Assembly: GCA_020721045.1 (NCBI GenBank)
Contig: DYNN01000010.1
Coordinates: 1-53,782 of the forward strand
Direction: 5' to 3'
Length of the DNA: 53,782 bases
From: Thiomargarita sp.
GTDB lineage: Bacteria > Pseudomonadota > Gammaproteobacteria > Beggiatoales > Beggiatoaceae
In this document: positions 1-8,658 of the stretch, in pieces
Layout: every line of letters starts with the position of its first letter
Numbering within the stretch: the first letter of the stretch is position 1
Notes under the pieces: model-generated
Database searches by the model: none
What the model was told of the DNA's origin: nothing
Seen by the model: the letters and a program-made list of their open reading frames with translations, nothing else
Position numbers and translations under genes: made by a program

Positions 1-166
1 CATGAGATTTATATCTTATGGTAGGTTATGGTAGATAATTATTTACTATCTGTCATCCTTCAAACAGAGTGTTAAAAAATGAATTTTACCACAACCTTTT
101 GTTTATTCTAGTTTTAATAATAAAATATCACCAAATAACCCATTGACATGACTTCATTTTTGTCAA

Positions 167-1078
167 TTATAGTCGTTCAATCAATTGATGCCAAACGCTA
201 TTTTGTCGCCAAAATGTATTTAATTGTTTTCGTAAAGCGGGTGACAAGGGTTGTCGCTCAATAGGCAGGCTAAAAGCCTCTTTAACAGCCTTATAATACC
301 ATGTAAATTCTAAAGATTGTGAAGCACGAACAAAACCTAAAAATAGGCGAGAAGCTATTAAATAAATCGCATCAGGAAGGGGAAAATAACGACGAATAAC
401 CCAAATGGTATTGCGCGTAGGGTAATAGACTCGTCGCCAATTTGTTCGTCCTAACGCTGCTTGACGATGTACAACCCGACATTGTGGATCGTAATGAATT
501 TTATATTGACGACACATCACGCGAATTGCCACTTCAATTTCGTTTTGGTATAAGAAGAATTCTCCCGGATACCAACCAATGTCTTCAAATAAATCACGTC
601 GAATGGCAAAACCACAGCCAACAAACGCCATAGAGGGACCTGGTTCATCATTGTGCGGCGTGTGCCAACTATGAACAGCTTCACCGGTCAATGCTTCAAT
701 ACGACAAGCCACAATCCCAATATCTGGGCGAGTTTCCAAACATTGAATCATACGATCTAGGGTTATTGTATCAACTGGATGCGAATCATCATCTAAAACA
801 AGAATATAATCGCCGCGCGCTTGTTTAAAACCTTCGTTATAGCCAGCGATACCAATATTAGTAGGCAGTTGTAGCACTGTGATCCAATGGGTTTGTGTGT
901 GTAAAAATGCGCCCGTTCCATCACTAGAACCGTTATCGACTGCGATTACTTCGATATCTTGACGATTTTCCAACAATTTCTCAATACGTGCTAAAGTATA
1001 ACGCGTTTCACATAAACGATTGAAATTTAAGAAAACAATACTTAATTTAGGTTTGAGTGATTCAACCATATGACTCAT
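167..1078 (-). CDS. Family 2 glycosyltransferase
   Basis: A 303-residue GT-A fold glycosyltransferase, predicted to move a sugar from a nucleotide donor to a surface-glycan acceptor at the inner face of the membrane. The N-terminus has the GT2 pattern: a beta strand (LSIVFLNFNR, residues 12-21), the nucleotide-binding VDNGSSDGTG (47-56), and a metal-binding DDD (96-98) in VLDDDSH. The middle carries GCGFAIRRDLFEDIGWYP, typical of rhamnosyltransferase-like GT2 proteins. There is no membrane anchor. The start is the first of two close ATGs, with a purine-rich GAGAAAG just upstream. It is the last gene of a minus-strand run that starts with sixA, but a 190-bp gap separates it from the cyclo-ligase gene, so it may have its own promoter. 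Donor and acceptor cannot be read from sequence. Confidence 0.85.
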   Translation of the reverse strand: MSHMVESLKPKLSIVFLNFNRLCETRYTLARIEKLLENRQDIEVIAVDNGSSDGTGAFLHTQTHWITVLQLPTNIGIAGYNEGFKQARGDYILVLDDDSHPVDTITLDRMIQCLETRPDIGIVACRIEALTGEAVHSWHTPHNDEPGPSMAFVGCGFAIRRDLFEDIGWYPGEFFLYQNEIEVAIRVMCRQYKIHYDPQCRVVHRQAALGRTNWRRVYYPTRNTIWVIRRYFPLPDAIYLIASRLFLGFVRASQSLEFTWYYKAVKEAFSLPIERQPLSPALRKQLNTFWRQNSVWHQLIERL

Positions 1079-1268
1079 TACTTTCTCGATAAAGGGAGTA
1101 ACAAATTGTAACGAAGATAGTTAGTTGCAATTTACATTTTGAGTGGTCACTCGTCGCTTTGTTTTAACCACGAGCATAAGACACGCTGATCTTATTATAA
1201 TCCACTTGTCAATCATTCTCTATAGTTATTTTGACATGCGGTTGAAAGTGTGATACTTAAAGCTAAGT

Positions 1269-1841
1269 TTAGAATGTCCAGACTGTCTCTGCGGTCACAC
1301 AAAAATCCATTTTTATATCTAATTCATGGATATCGTCAATTTTGTCGATAGGTGGGAAGTGGGAAAGTCCTACTTTGGTCGTTTTGTGAGTACAGCGTGC
1401 TAAAAATCGATCATAAAATCCTTTCCCATATCCCACCCTAAAACCCTGTTGATCAAAGCAAATTAAAGGTAAAAGCACCATTTCAATCAATTTTTCTGGA
1501 AACGGTTGTCCATTGATGGGTTGTGGAACATGCCATTTATTTTCAACTAAAATAGTGGTAGAGGTTAAAATAAAATGGAACATTTCACAAGTATCGAAGT
1601 TACTTTTTGAAACGATTATATTGATGTGTGGATAATTTTGCTGAATAGCCTGAATAATTAGATAAGTATTAATTTCATTACGCTGCAAAATTGGCAGAAA
1701 AATGTGTAAATTATTTATCTTAGTTAAATCAAAATATTGCAAAAAATGGGTTGTAATAGCTTGGTTTTTATTTTGTAAGACATCAGGGGTTAATTTTTTT
1801 CTCTCAGCTAAAAATTGCTGGCGCAAAGCATCCTTTATCAT
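1269..1841 (-). CDS. fau: 5-formyltetrahydrofolate cyclo-ligase
   Basis: A 190-residue protein of the 5-FCL/YgfA family, a cytoplasmic enzyme that uses ATP to convert 5-formyl-THF to 5,10-methenyl-THF and so returns a storage folate to the one-carbon pool. The family signature GYGKGFYDRFL lies near residues 138-148, and the N-terminal K-D-x-LR-QQ...AERK helix is also typical. Length matches the family (about 180-200). It starts with ATG, 15 bp after the rraA stop, so it is very likely co-transcribed with rraA. In many gammaproteobacteria this gene sits beside zapA and 6S RNA; neither is seen here. Confidence 0.88.
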   Translation of the reverse strand: MIKDALRQQFLAERKKLTPDVLQNKNQAITTHFLQYFDLTKINNLHIFLPILQRNEINTYLIIQAIQQNYPHINIIVSKSNFDTCEMFHFILTSTTILVENKWHVPQPINGQPFPEKLIEMVLLPLICFDQQGFRVGYGKGFYDRFLARCTHKTTKVGLSHFPPIDKIDDIHELDIKMDFCVTAETVWTF

Positions 1842-1856
1842 CGTAATTTATTGACG

Positions 1857-2342
1857 TTACTGTTGAGCGAGTTGATTAGGCGCAACAATAACACCATCAA
1901 AATCGGCGTATAAATAATGCTTAGGGAAAAATGTAACACCCGCAAAAGTCACAGGTATATCAATATCCCCCCTACCGTGCTTGATGCTTTTTAGAGGATG
2001 TGTGTTTAATGCTTTGATACCAATCGGAATTTTAGAAATTTCTTCTGAATCACGAATACAGCCATAAACAATAATCCCTTGCCAACCATGATCAGCAGCC
2101 ATTTGGGCTAAGTTCCCACCGACCAAAGCGCAACGCAATGATCCGCCACCATCAATCACTAATACTTTATTATTACCATCAGTATTTAACAAATTTTTCA
2201 CTAATGCGTTGTCTTCATGTACTTTAACCGTGACAATTTCGCCGGAGAATAATTGCTTTAATCCGTAAGATTTAAAAATCGGATCAACAACCTTAATTGA
2301 TTCAGGATGTATATCACATAAATCGGCTGTGTAGTTAAACAT
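1857..2342 (-). CDS. rraA: RraA-family protein (regulator of RNase E activity A)
   Basis: A 161-residue RraA-like protein, the length of the E. coli protein. In E. coli RraA binds RNase E and masks its degradosome scaffold, lowering mRNA decay. Family members can also act as metal-dependent HMG/oxaloacetate aldolases, so the name alone does not settle the role. Visible signatures are VIDGGGSLRCALVGGNLAQ (about residues 63-81), GWQGIIVYGCIRD (86-98) and the C-terminal YADFDGVIVAP. A strong AGGAG lies about 5 bases before the ATG. It begins 8 bp after the aminotransferase stop, which points to one operon with the sugar genes upstream. Confidence 0.9.
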   Translation of the reverse strand: MFNYTADLCDIHPESIKVVDPIFKSYGLKQLFSGEIVTVKVHEDNALVKNLLNTDGNNKVLVIDGGGSLRCALVGGNLAQMAADHGWQGIIVYGCIRDSEEISKIPIGIKALNTHPLKSIKHGRGDIDIPVTFAGVTFFPKHYLYADFDGVIVAPNQLAQQ

Positions 2343-2350
2343 AACGGCTC

Positions 2351-3511
2351 CTACATAATAGTTCGTATCGCTGTAATAACTTTTTTAACTTCTGCATCTG
2401 TCATGCTAGGATAAATGGGTAAACTGACCGCACGTTGGTAAGTTGCTAAAGCAATAGGAAAATCTTCTGGTTTTAAATCGTATAATGTTTGCCAATAGGG
2501 GTGTATATGTAAAGGGATAAAATGCACACTGGTCCCAATACCCGCATCGTGCATTTGAGTGATAAAACTGTCTCGATCGAAAGATAATTTTTCTAATTGT
2601 AATTGAATCACATATAAGTGCCAAGCATGTCCAAAATGGTTTACTTGCGGGTGTAAGTAGGGCGTATTAATAGGCAAATCGACAAAAGCTTGGGTATATT
2701 GTGCGGCAATTTCTGCGCGTCGTTGATGAAATTGATCGGCTTTAGCTAATTGATGAATGCCGATCGCAGCCATAATATCGCTGAGATTATATTTATAACC
2801 CGCTGCCATCACTTCATAGTACCAACTCGGTGTGTGAGCAACGTTGTGTTTGAAAATATCGCGCGTGATGCCATGTAAACGCATCAGCCTCATTTTTTCA
2901 ATATAATCAGCATTATCGGAAACAATCATACCGCCTTCACCTGTTGCCACTGGTTTGGTCACGTAGAAACTATAAACAGTGATGTCACCGAAATTACCTA
3001 CTTTACGTCCATTATAAAGACTGGGCAACGCATGAGCTGCGTCTTCTATGACTTTAACTTGGTAAGTCCGCGCTAATTGTAGAATGGTGTCCATTTCACA
3101 CGCTTGTCCGGCAAAATGCACTGGGATAATGGCTTTGACATTCTTTTCCCGTTTTAGACACAGTTCTAGTTGATTAGGATCAAGATTGAAAGTTTTTGGA
3201 TCAATATCGACGAAGATCGGATGAGCACCCAAATAGCGTATAACTTCAGCGGTTGCAGTAAATGTGTAAGGTGAGGTTATCACTTTATCATTTGCTTGAA
3301 TGCCAATTGTTTCCAGCGCAAGATGTAATCCCGCTGTGCAAGAATTAACGGCTAACGCATGAGACGCGCCAATATAATCAGCAAATTCGCTTTCAAAACG
3401 TTTAACTTTAGGACCAGAAGTGAGCCATCCTGAACGCAAAGTATCGACGACTTCATTAATTTCTTCTTCACCAATACAAGGTAAAGCAAAAGGCAGAAAT
3501 TGTTCACTCAC
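2351..3511 (-). CDS. DegT/DnrJ/EryC1/StrS family sugar aminotransferase
   Basis: A 386-residue PLP-dependent aminotransferase of the DegT/ArnB/WecE class, which aminates nucleotide-linked keto-sugars for surface polysaccharides. The active-site lysine is Lys186 in SFYVTKPVATGEGG, and VIEDAAHA (154-161) holds the PLP-contacting Asp. The opening PCIGEEEINEVVDTLRSGWLTSGP is characteristic. The start is GTG at 3509-3511, directly abutting the TAG of the capsule-like gene upstream, so translation is probably coupled. The nearest relatives are likely ArnB/PseC-type enzymes; the actual sugar is unknown because no dehydratase or epimerase gene lies beside it. Confidence 0.88.
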   Translation of the reverse strand: MSEQFLPFALPCIGEEEINEVVDTLRSGWLTSGPKVKRFESEFADYIGASHALAVNSCTAGLHLALETIGIQANDKVITSPYTFTATAEVIRYLGAHPIFVDIDPKTFNLDPNQLELCLKREKNVKAIIPVHFAGQACEMDTILQLARTYQVKVIEDAAHALPSLYNGRKVGNFGDITVYSFYVTKPVATGEGGMIVSDNADYIEKMRLMRLHGITRDIFKHNVAHTPSWYYEVMAAGYKYNLSDIMAAIGIHQLAKADQFHQRRAEIAAQYTQAFVDLPINTPYLHPQVNHFGHAWHLYVIQLQLEKLSFDRDSFITQMHDAGIGTSVHFIPLHIHPYWQTLYDLKPEDFPIALATYQRAVSLPIYPSMTDAEVKKVITAIRTIM

Positions 3512-4783
3512 CTATTTAGCACCATTCATACAGTTATTTTTAATCTGTTGTAATGTATGTTTATCATAATAATACACATTACCATTAATTTGATATTCGT
3601 ATTTTAGATAAGCAATAAATTGTTCGATTAATCTGACATCTATCGCTGTATCCTCATTGATAGTTGCGAGTATAGCATTAACTAAGTTTGCTTGGGTACT
3701 ACTCACTGTAATTCCTGATATTTTATAGAAAGCGTTGCCTAGTACTAAAACTGATTTATGTTGTAACAATGCTTCAAAACCAACAGTGGAATTAATGGTT
3801 ATCACAAGACGTGCTTTTGCAATTAATTGTTGGCTATCAGATTGATTAATTAAACTATTTTTATGAAATCGGTAGTGATAAATGCCTTGTTCCATCGGAT
3901 GAATTTTAAATACTAAACGATACTGTTGTTGAATTTCAGGTGGTAATTGTTGATAAGCTGTTTCGACACAATCAATAAATTCTTGCATATCAATGAAATC
4001 TGAATGGACTAATACTTGAGTATCAGTATTCACTTGCAGTGGTATAAAAAAATAATGTAGCGGTATATCACTACAAATTTGGCATCGTGAATGAGTAGGT
4101 AGCAATAATTTTAAATAATTTAACCATTGATATTCCTTATTTTTCAATCGCACATTAAATCGCAAAAAATCACCAATACGATTAATTAGTAAAAAACATC
4201 CAAATAAGCTATTTATCTTAATTTTTTGCCAAATAGATTGAGAATAATCTTTAAATTCAAACGATTGTATTTTGCAATTTCGATAAAAATCTGATTCGGT
4301 TGATAAACTATTATAAGCATTAACGCCTTGTTTATCTACAGTAATTGTGCTAGGACGAAAAATACCAAATTCAGTCACTAGATAACGAATTTGTAATTGT
4401 TGGCAGATTTTAATAGTGAGTGCGTGTTGCCAGCGCAAATCATTATGCATCAGGACACAATCAATAGCGTGATGAATTAAAAATTGTTTTATAAAAGCAA
4501 TGTAACGCGCTTGATAACTAATTTCATCGGTTGACAACGCTCTATTTTCCCGTTTACGTGCTTGTTCAGAATATAATGTTTTGATATTTGAGGCTAAATC
4601 ATAATCGTCTGATTGATAGGGATAATTTTTAATGACATGATGAATATAAATTTTTTGACAGCGATGCAAATAAATAACAAAGCCAACGTTAAAAATAAAA
4701 GCATATACTTTTCCGTTGGCAATATAGTGGGCAACATCTTGTTCTAAAAATGAATAATTTGGTTCTAAAATAAGTAAATTCAC
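3512..4783 (-). CDS. KpsS-like capsule polysaccharide protein (putative GT-B transferase)
   Basis: A 423-residue protein I read as a member of the capsule-synthesis (KpsS/KpsC/LipB-like) group. The C-terminal half has VFKIHPMEQG (around 294-303) and, about 30 residues later, ITINSTVGFEALLQHKSVLVLG followed by FYKISG. This HP...STVG.EAL..GK.V..LG pattern is shared by KpsS-type Kdo transferases and related GT-B enzymes. The N-terminal half is divergent. No transmembrane segment is evident. The start is GTG, overlapping the sixA stop in a GTGA, so translation is coupled. Low-complexity K/Q/I-rich composition reflects the AT-rich genome. It could instead transfer another sugar or a phospho-alditol; only the fold-level call is firm. 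Confidence 0.62.
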   Translation of the reverse strand: MNLLILEPNYSFLEQDVAHYIANGKVYAFIFNVGFVIYLHRCQKIYIHHVIKNYPYQSDDYDLASNIKTLYSEQARKRENRALSTDEISYQARYIAFIKQFLIHHAIDCVLMHNDLRWQHALTIKICQQLQIRYLVTEFGIFRPSTITVDKQGVNAYNSLSTESDFYRNCKIQSFEFKDYSQSIWQKIKINSLFGCFLLINRIGDFLRFNVRLKNKEYQWLNYLKLLLPTHSRCQICSDIPLHYFFIPLQVNTDTQVLVHSDFIDMQEFIDCVETAYQQLPPEIQQQYRLVFKIHPMEQGIYHYRFHKNSLINQSDSQQLIAKARLVITINSTVGFEALLQHKSVLVLGNAFYKISGITVSSTQANLVNAILATINEDTAIDVRLIEQFIAYLKYEYQINGNVYYYDKHTLQQIKNNCMNGAK

Positions 4784-5286
4784 TTTAAATTACATAATAA
4801 CTTAGGTGATAATAACCACTGTAAATCGCCTTGCCCCTCTTCCACAACTTCGGTAAAACTCAATAAACACATACCGCCTTTTTTCAGAGGTAACCAAGTA
4901 TCCGTATGTCCGCTTAATAACCAACTACCCAATTCGCCTAAACCGGGTTTATGTCCTACCAAAGCAACAGTATGATGTGTATTGGCATGTTCCTGTAAGC
5001 AAGTTAAAACACTGGATGCAGAACCGCGTGGCGCTAAGGCGGTTAGGCTAATATTATGTGCATCAGGATAATATTGGTGTACTAAATCAGCCGTTTGCAT
5101 TGCGCGTGTCAGCGGACTGTGAACGATATAATGTATTTCTGACAAAATTGTCGTTAAGCCTTGTAAACTCTTACGCATTTTATTGATTCCCTTTTCAGTC
5201 AAAGGGCGTAAATCATCTACCTTACCAGTTAACGCAAAAGTGTTGTAATCTTCGGCAATTGCATGACGTATCAGTAATACTTGCAT
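4780..5286 (-). CDS. sixA: SixA-type phosphohistidine phosphatase
   Basis: A 168-residue member of the histidine phosphatase (RHG/phosphoglycerate mutase-like) family close to E. coli SixA, which removes phosphate from phosphohistidine proteins such as ArcB or the nitrogen PTS. The catalytic RHA motif is at residues 7-9 (His8), LTEKGINKM follows near 30-38, HSPLTRAMQTADL carries the second Arg pocket, and LVGHKPGLGELGSWLL holds the second catalytic His. AAGGAA lies upstream of the ATG. It is first in a minus-strand run with the polysaccharide genes, and its last bases overlap the capsule-like gene. Whether that linkage is functional is not clear. Confidence 0.85.
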   Translation of the reverse strand: MQVLLIRHAIAEDYNTFALTGKVDDLRPLTEKGINKMRKSLQGLTTILSEIHYIVHSPLTRAMQTADLVHQYYPDAHNISLTALAPRGSASSVLTCLQEHANTHHTVALVGHKPGLGELGSWLLSGHTDTWLPLKKGGMCLLSFTEVVEEGQGDLQWLLSPKLLCNLK

Positions 5287-5395
5287 TAATGCTTCATTCC
5301 TTGTTGACTAAATTCTCTATTTTACGGCAGTATTATAAACTAAAACCATTAGAATAATCAAAATCATGCTTTTCTTTTTCAAGCCCGCGTAAGTC

Positions 5396-5531
5396 CAATA
5401 GCATTAAGTTAAGGAAATTTTGCTTCTCCCTTTACTAAAGGGGGATTGAGGGGGATTTTTTATATTTCAATTACTTAAATCCCCCCTGCCCCCTTTAAAA
5501 AAGGGGGGGAACGCTTAACTTAATGGCATTG
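5396..5531. repeat. MITE-like inverted repeat with CCCCCTTT core
   Basis: A 136-bp element without coding potential. Outer 18-bp arms at 5396-5413 and 5514-5531 pair at 16 of 18 positions and include an exact 11-bp match (ATTAAGTTAAG with its complement). Inner arms at about 5427-5458 and 5478-5509 are imperfect complements, each with a run of five or more G/C plus a CCCTTT/AAAGGG hairpin of its own. The whole can fold into one long stem. G/C runs of this kind stand out in AT-rich DNA and suggest a small non-autonomous mobile repeat. It lies between divergent sixA and glyQ. Confidence 0.7.
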
Positions 5532-5534
5532 CCG

Positions 5535-5570
5535 CGTAGGTCCGATTACGCTACGCTAATCGGACCTACG
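5535..5570. repeat. Perfect hairpin repeat (14-bp stem)
   Basis: CGTAGGTCCGATTA (5535-5548) and its exact complement (5557-5570) enclose the 8-base loop CGCTACGC. A partial copy of the left stem, CCGCGTAAGTCCAATA, lies at 5385-5400 on the far side of the 136-bp element. There is no T-run after it, so it is more likely a dispersed palindromic repeat than a terminator. Confidence 0.7.
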
Positions 5571-5686
5571 TTCGCTCAAACTCAAAAGAATCATTACAGA
5601 TTATATTATTTAAAATACCCCCTCACACATTACACAGCCACTCAGTTATAATTGATCACTTTTACGTCAATTACTCAGAGGTTACA

Positions 5687-6577
5687 GTGTCCACCACATT
5701 TCAAACACTCATTCTCGCGCTCCAAGAATATTGGGCAAAACAAGGGTGTGTCTTACAACAACCCTATGACATGGAAGTTGGCGCAGGCACCTTTCACCCT
5801 GCCACTTTCCTACGCGCTATAGGTCCCGAACCTTGGAGCGCCGCTTATGTCCAGCCTTCTCGTCGTCCTACTGATGGACGTTATGGTGAAAATCCCAATC
5901 GACTACAACATTATTATCAATATCAAGTTGTTATCAAACCATCACCCCTTAATATTCAAGAACTCTATCTAGGCTCACTCAAACATTTAGGCATTGACCC
6001 GCTTACTCATGATATTCGCTTTGTAGAAGACAATTGGGAATCCCCCACACTCGGCGCTTGGGGACTGGGTTGGGAAGTGTGGCTCAATGGTATGGAAGTC
6101 ACTCAATTTACTTATTTTCAACAAGTTGGTGGTATCGAATGTCGTCCAGTTACTGGTGAAATTACCTATGGTTTAGAACGAATTGCTATGTATTTACAAG
6201 GTGTAGAAAGCGTATTTGACCTTGTTTGGACTGATGGTCCTTTAGGACGTATTACCTATGGTGATGTTTTTCATCAAAACGAAGTCGAAATGTCCACTTA
6301 CAATTTTGAATATGCACCAGTTGAACAACTTTTCAAATGGTTCGATGCTTATGAACAACAAAGTACACAGCTTATCGAAGTTGGTTTACCGCTGCCTGCT
6401 TATGAAATGGTGCTAAAAGCCTCTCATACCTTTAATTTACTAGATGCCCGTCACGCTATTTCAGTGACAGAAAGACAACGGTTTATTCTTCGTGTACGCA
6501 CATTAGCCCGCGCAGTGGCACAAGCCTACTATGATCGTCGTCAAGCACTCAATTTCCCTATGTGTAAGGAAGCCTAA
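5687..6577 (+). CDS. glyQ: Glycyl-tRNA synthetase alpha subunit
   Basis: A 296-residue alpha chain of the bacterial alpha2beta2 glycyl-tRNA synthetase, a class II enzyme that activates glycine. Its opening [17 protein letters not shown] and the motif [19 protein letters not shown] are diagnostic; class II motifs with [20 protein letters not shown] follow. Length compares with about 303 in E. coli. The start is GTG at 5687 with CAGAGG upstream; there is no in-frame ATG nearby. glyS follows after 2 bp, so both subunits are made from one message. Confidence 0.97.
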   Translation: MSTTFQTLILALQEYWAKQGCVLQQPYDMEVGAGTFHPATFLRAIGPEPWSAAYVQPSRRPTDGRYGENPNRLQHYYQYQVVIKPSPLNIQELYLGSLKHLGIDPLTHDIRFVEDNWESPTLGAWGLGWEVWLNGMEVTQFTYFQQVGGIECRPVTGEITYGLERIAMYLQGVESVFDLVWTDGPLGRITYGDVFHQNEVEMSTYNFEYAPVEQLFKWFDAYEQQSTQLIEVGLPLPAYEMVLKASHTFNLLDARHAISVTERQRFILRVRTLARAVAQAYYDRRQALNFPMCKEA

Positions 6578-6579
6578 TT

Positions 6580-8655
6580 ATGTCAGAAACGCGTGATTTA
6601 CTTATTGAAATCGGTACTGAAGAACTCCCACCCAAAGCGTTGAGCAACTTATCAGAAGCATTTTCCTCAGGCATCTGTCGTGGCTTAGAACAACAAGGTA
6701 TTGAATACGCAATTGCTGAACCCTTTGCTACTCCACGTCGTTTAGCTGTGATAATTAAAGGCGTTGCCATCGTACAGCCTGATCGTTCCCTCGAAAAACG
6801 CGGACCCGCATTGGCAGCAGCTTTTGATAAAGACGGACAACCAACTAAAGCCGCCCAAGGATTTGCTCGTTCTTGTGGTGTCAGTGTGCAAGAACTTGAA
6901 CAATTAGAAACTGATAAAGGCTCTTGGTTAATTCATCGCAGTAGTCAAGCCGGTCAAGCCACTGCCACTTTAATTCCTGAAATTATTGAAGCTGCTTTAG
7001 CCGCACTCCCAATTCCTAAACGAATGCGTTGGGGCAATTTACCCTATGAATTTGTGCGTCCAGTGCATTGGGTCGTTATTTTATTTGGTCATCAAGAAAT
7101 TGAAGCTAAAATTCTGGGCATTCGCAGTGGACGTATGACTCGTGGACATCGTTTTCATCATCCAGAACCCATCGAATTAGCACAACCAAATGATTATATT
7201 AAATTATTAGAAGATAAAGGCTACGTATTTCCAGTTTTTTCTCTTAGACAAGAAAAAGTACGTTTATTAGTCGAAGAAGCCGCTGATTTGATTGATGGAC
7301 AGGCAGTGATTGATCCAGCATTACTCAATGAAGTCACCAGCTTAGTTGAATATCCCGTTGCAGTCACTGGCTGTTTTGATGAAAAATTCTTAGAAGTTCC
7401 TGCTGAAGCCCTGATTGCAGCGATGAAAGGACATCAAAAATATTTCCATGTGTTGGATCAGAATGGCAAATTATTACCGCGCTTTATTACTATCAGCAAT
7501 ATAGCCAGCACCCAACCGCATTTAGTTCAAGCAGGAAATGAAAGAGTATTACGTCCCCGTTTGGCAGATGCGGCTTTCTTTTGGCAACAAGATCGCGCTA
7601 AATCCTTAGAAAATCGCTTAGAACAATTAAAAACTGTGGTCTTTCAAAACGCACTTGGCACCTTATATGACAAATCCAAACGGGTGGCGGAATTGACCGG
7701 CTTAATTGCTAAACAACTGGGAGAAGACGAGTTACAAGGTATTCGTGCTGCTCAGTTAGCAAAATGTGATTTGATGACCAATATGGTAGGCGAATTTCCA
7801 GAATTACAAGGTATTATGGGTGAATACTATGCGCGTCATGATGGTGAATTGGAAAGTGTAGCCATTGCATTACGGGAACACTATATGCCACGTTTCTGGG
7901 GTGACGCGCTGCCAGCAACTCACTTAGGACAAGCCTTGTCGATTGCCGATAAATTAGATACCTTGATTGGAATTTTTGGCATTGGACAACCACCTACTGG
8001 CGATAAAGACCCGTTTGGCTTGCGACGTGCGGCATTGAGTGTATTACGTATCATGACAGAGTGCCAATTATTGCTCAATTTAAAAGGTTTACTCGACACT
8101 GCACAAGCCAGTTATCCTTCAGGAATTATTGCACCTCAAAGCAGTGAACAAGTATTTGATTTTATGTTAGAAAGATTACGCGGTTACTATCAAGATCAAG
8201 GCATTCCTTATGACAGTATTGATGCGGTATTAGCTTGTCGCCCAAGCAATCCATTTGATATTGCGCAACGGATTCATGGCGTGCAAGCATTTCGTCAATT
8301 GTCAGCAGCGGCAAGTTTAGCCAGTGCCAACAAGCGAATTCACAACATTTTGAAAAAAACTGAAGAGACTTATCCCGCACAAGCCGATCCAACTTATTTT
8401 GACCATAAAGCTGAAAGATTATTGTATGATCAAATAGATACAGTGGGTTCCGGCTTGAATCAGCTCTTAAATGATGGCAATTATACCGCTGCATTAGAAT
8501 CTTTAGCAAATTTGCGGGAGCCAGTGGATAATTTCTTTGATAATGTGATGGTTATGGCAGATAATGTAACTATTCGAACTAATCGTTTGGCATTATTGCA
8601 CTCGTTACGTGGATTATTTTTACAAATTGCTGATATTTCTAAGTTACAAATGTAG
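6580..8655 (+). CDS. glyS: Glycyl-tRNA synthetase beta subunit
   Basis: A 691-residue beta chain (E. coli 689) that binds tRNA-Gly and completes the alpha2beta2 enzyme. It opens with LLIEIGTEELPPKAL, a family hallmark, and contains ATPRRLAVII, KRMRWG, FVRPVHWVV and the HD-like DLMTNMVGEFPELQGIMGEYYA. The C-terminus has the anticodon-binding-like helical region (FFDNVMVMADN). It starts 2 bp after the glyQ stop. Nothing is missing or unusual. Confidence 0.97.
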   Translation: MSETRDLLIEIGTEELPPKALSNLSEAFSSGICRGLEQQGIEYAIAEPFATPRRLAVIIKGVAIVQPDRSLEKRGPALAAAFDKDGQPTKAAQGFARSCGVSVQELEQLETDKGSWLIHRSSQAGQATATLIPEIIEAALAALPIPKRMRWGNLPYEFVRPVHWVVILFGHQEIEAKILGIRSGRMTRGHRFHHPEPIELAQPNDYIKLLEDKGYVFPVFSLRQEKVRLLVEEAADLIDGQAVIDPALLNEVTSLVEYPVAVTGCFDEKFLEVPAEALIAAMKGHQKYFHVLDQNGKLLPRFITISNIASTQPHLVQAGNERVLRPRLADAAFFWQQDRAKSLENRLEQLKTVVFQNALGTLYDKSKRVAELTGLIAKQLGEDELQGIRAAQLAKCDLMTNMVGEFPELQGIMGEYYARHDGELESVAIALREHYMPRFWGDALPATHLGQALSIADKLDTLIGIFGIGQPPTGDKDPFGLRRAALSVLRIMTECQLLLNLKGLLDTAQASYPSGIIAPQSSEQVFDFMLERLRGYYQDQGIPYDSIDAVLACRPSNPFDIAQRIHGVQAFRQLSAAASLASANKRIHNILKKTEETYPAQADPTYFDHKAERLLYDQIDTVGSGLNQLLNDGNYTAALESLANLREPVDNFFDNVMVMADNVTIRTNRLALLHSLRGLFLQIADISKLQM

Positions 8656-8658
8656 CAA

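Noticed and set aside
1-3. CAT at the window edge as a minus-strand ATG of a gene leaving the window
   Set aside because: No ribosome site precedes it and no codon beyond the start is visible.
1194-1212. TATAAT and TTGACA (minus strand) upstream of the family 2 glycosyltransferase
   Set aside because: The two boxes are only 7 bp apart, so they cannot form one sigma-70 promoter.
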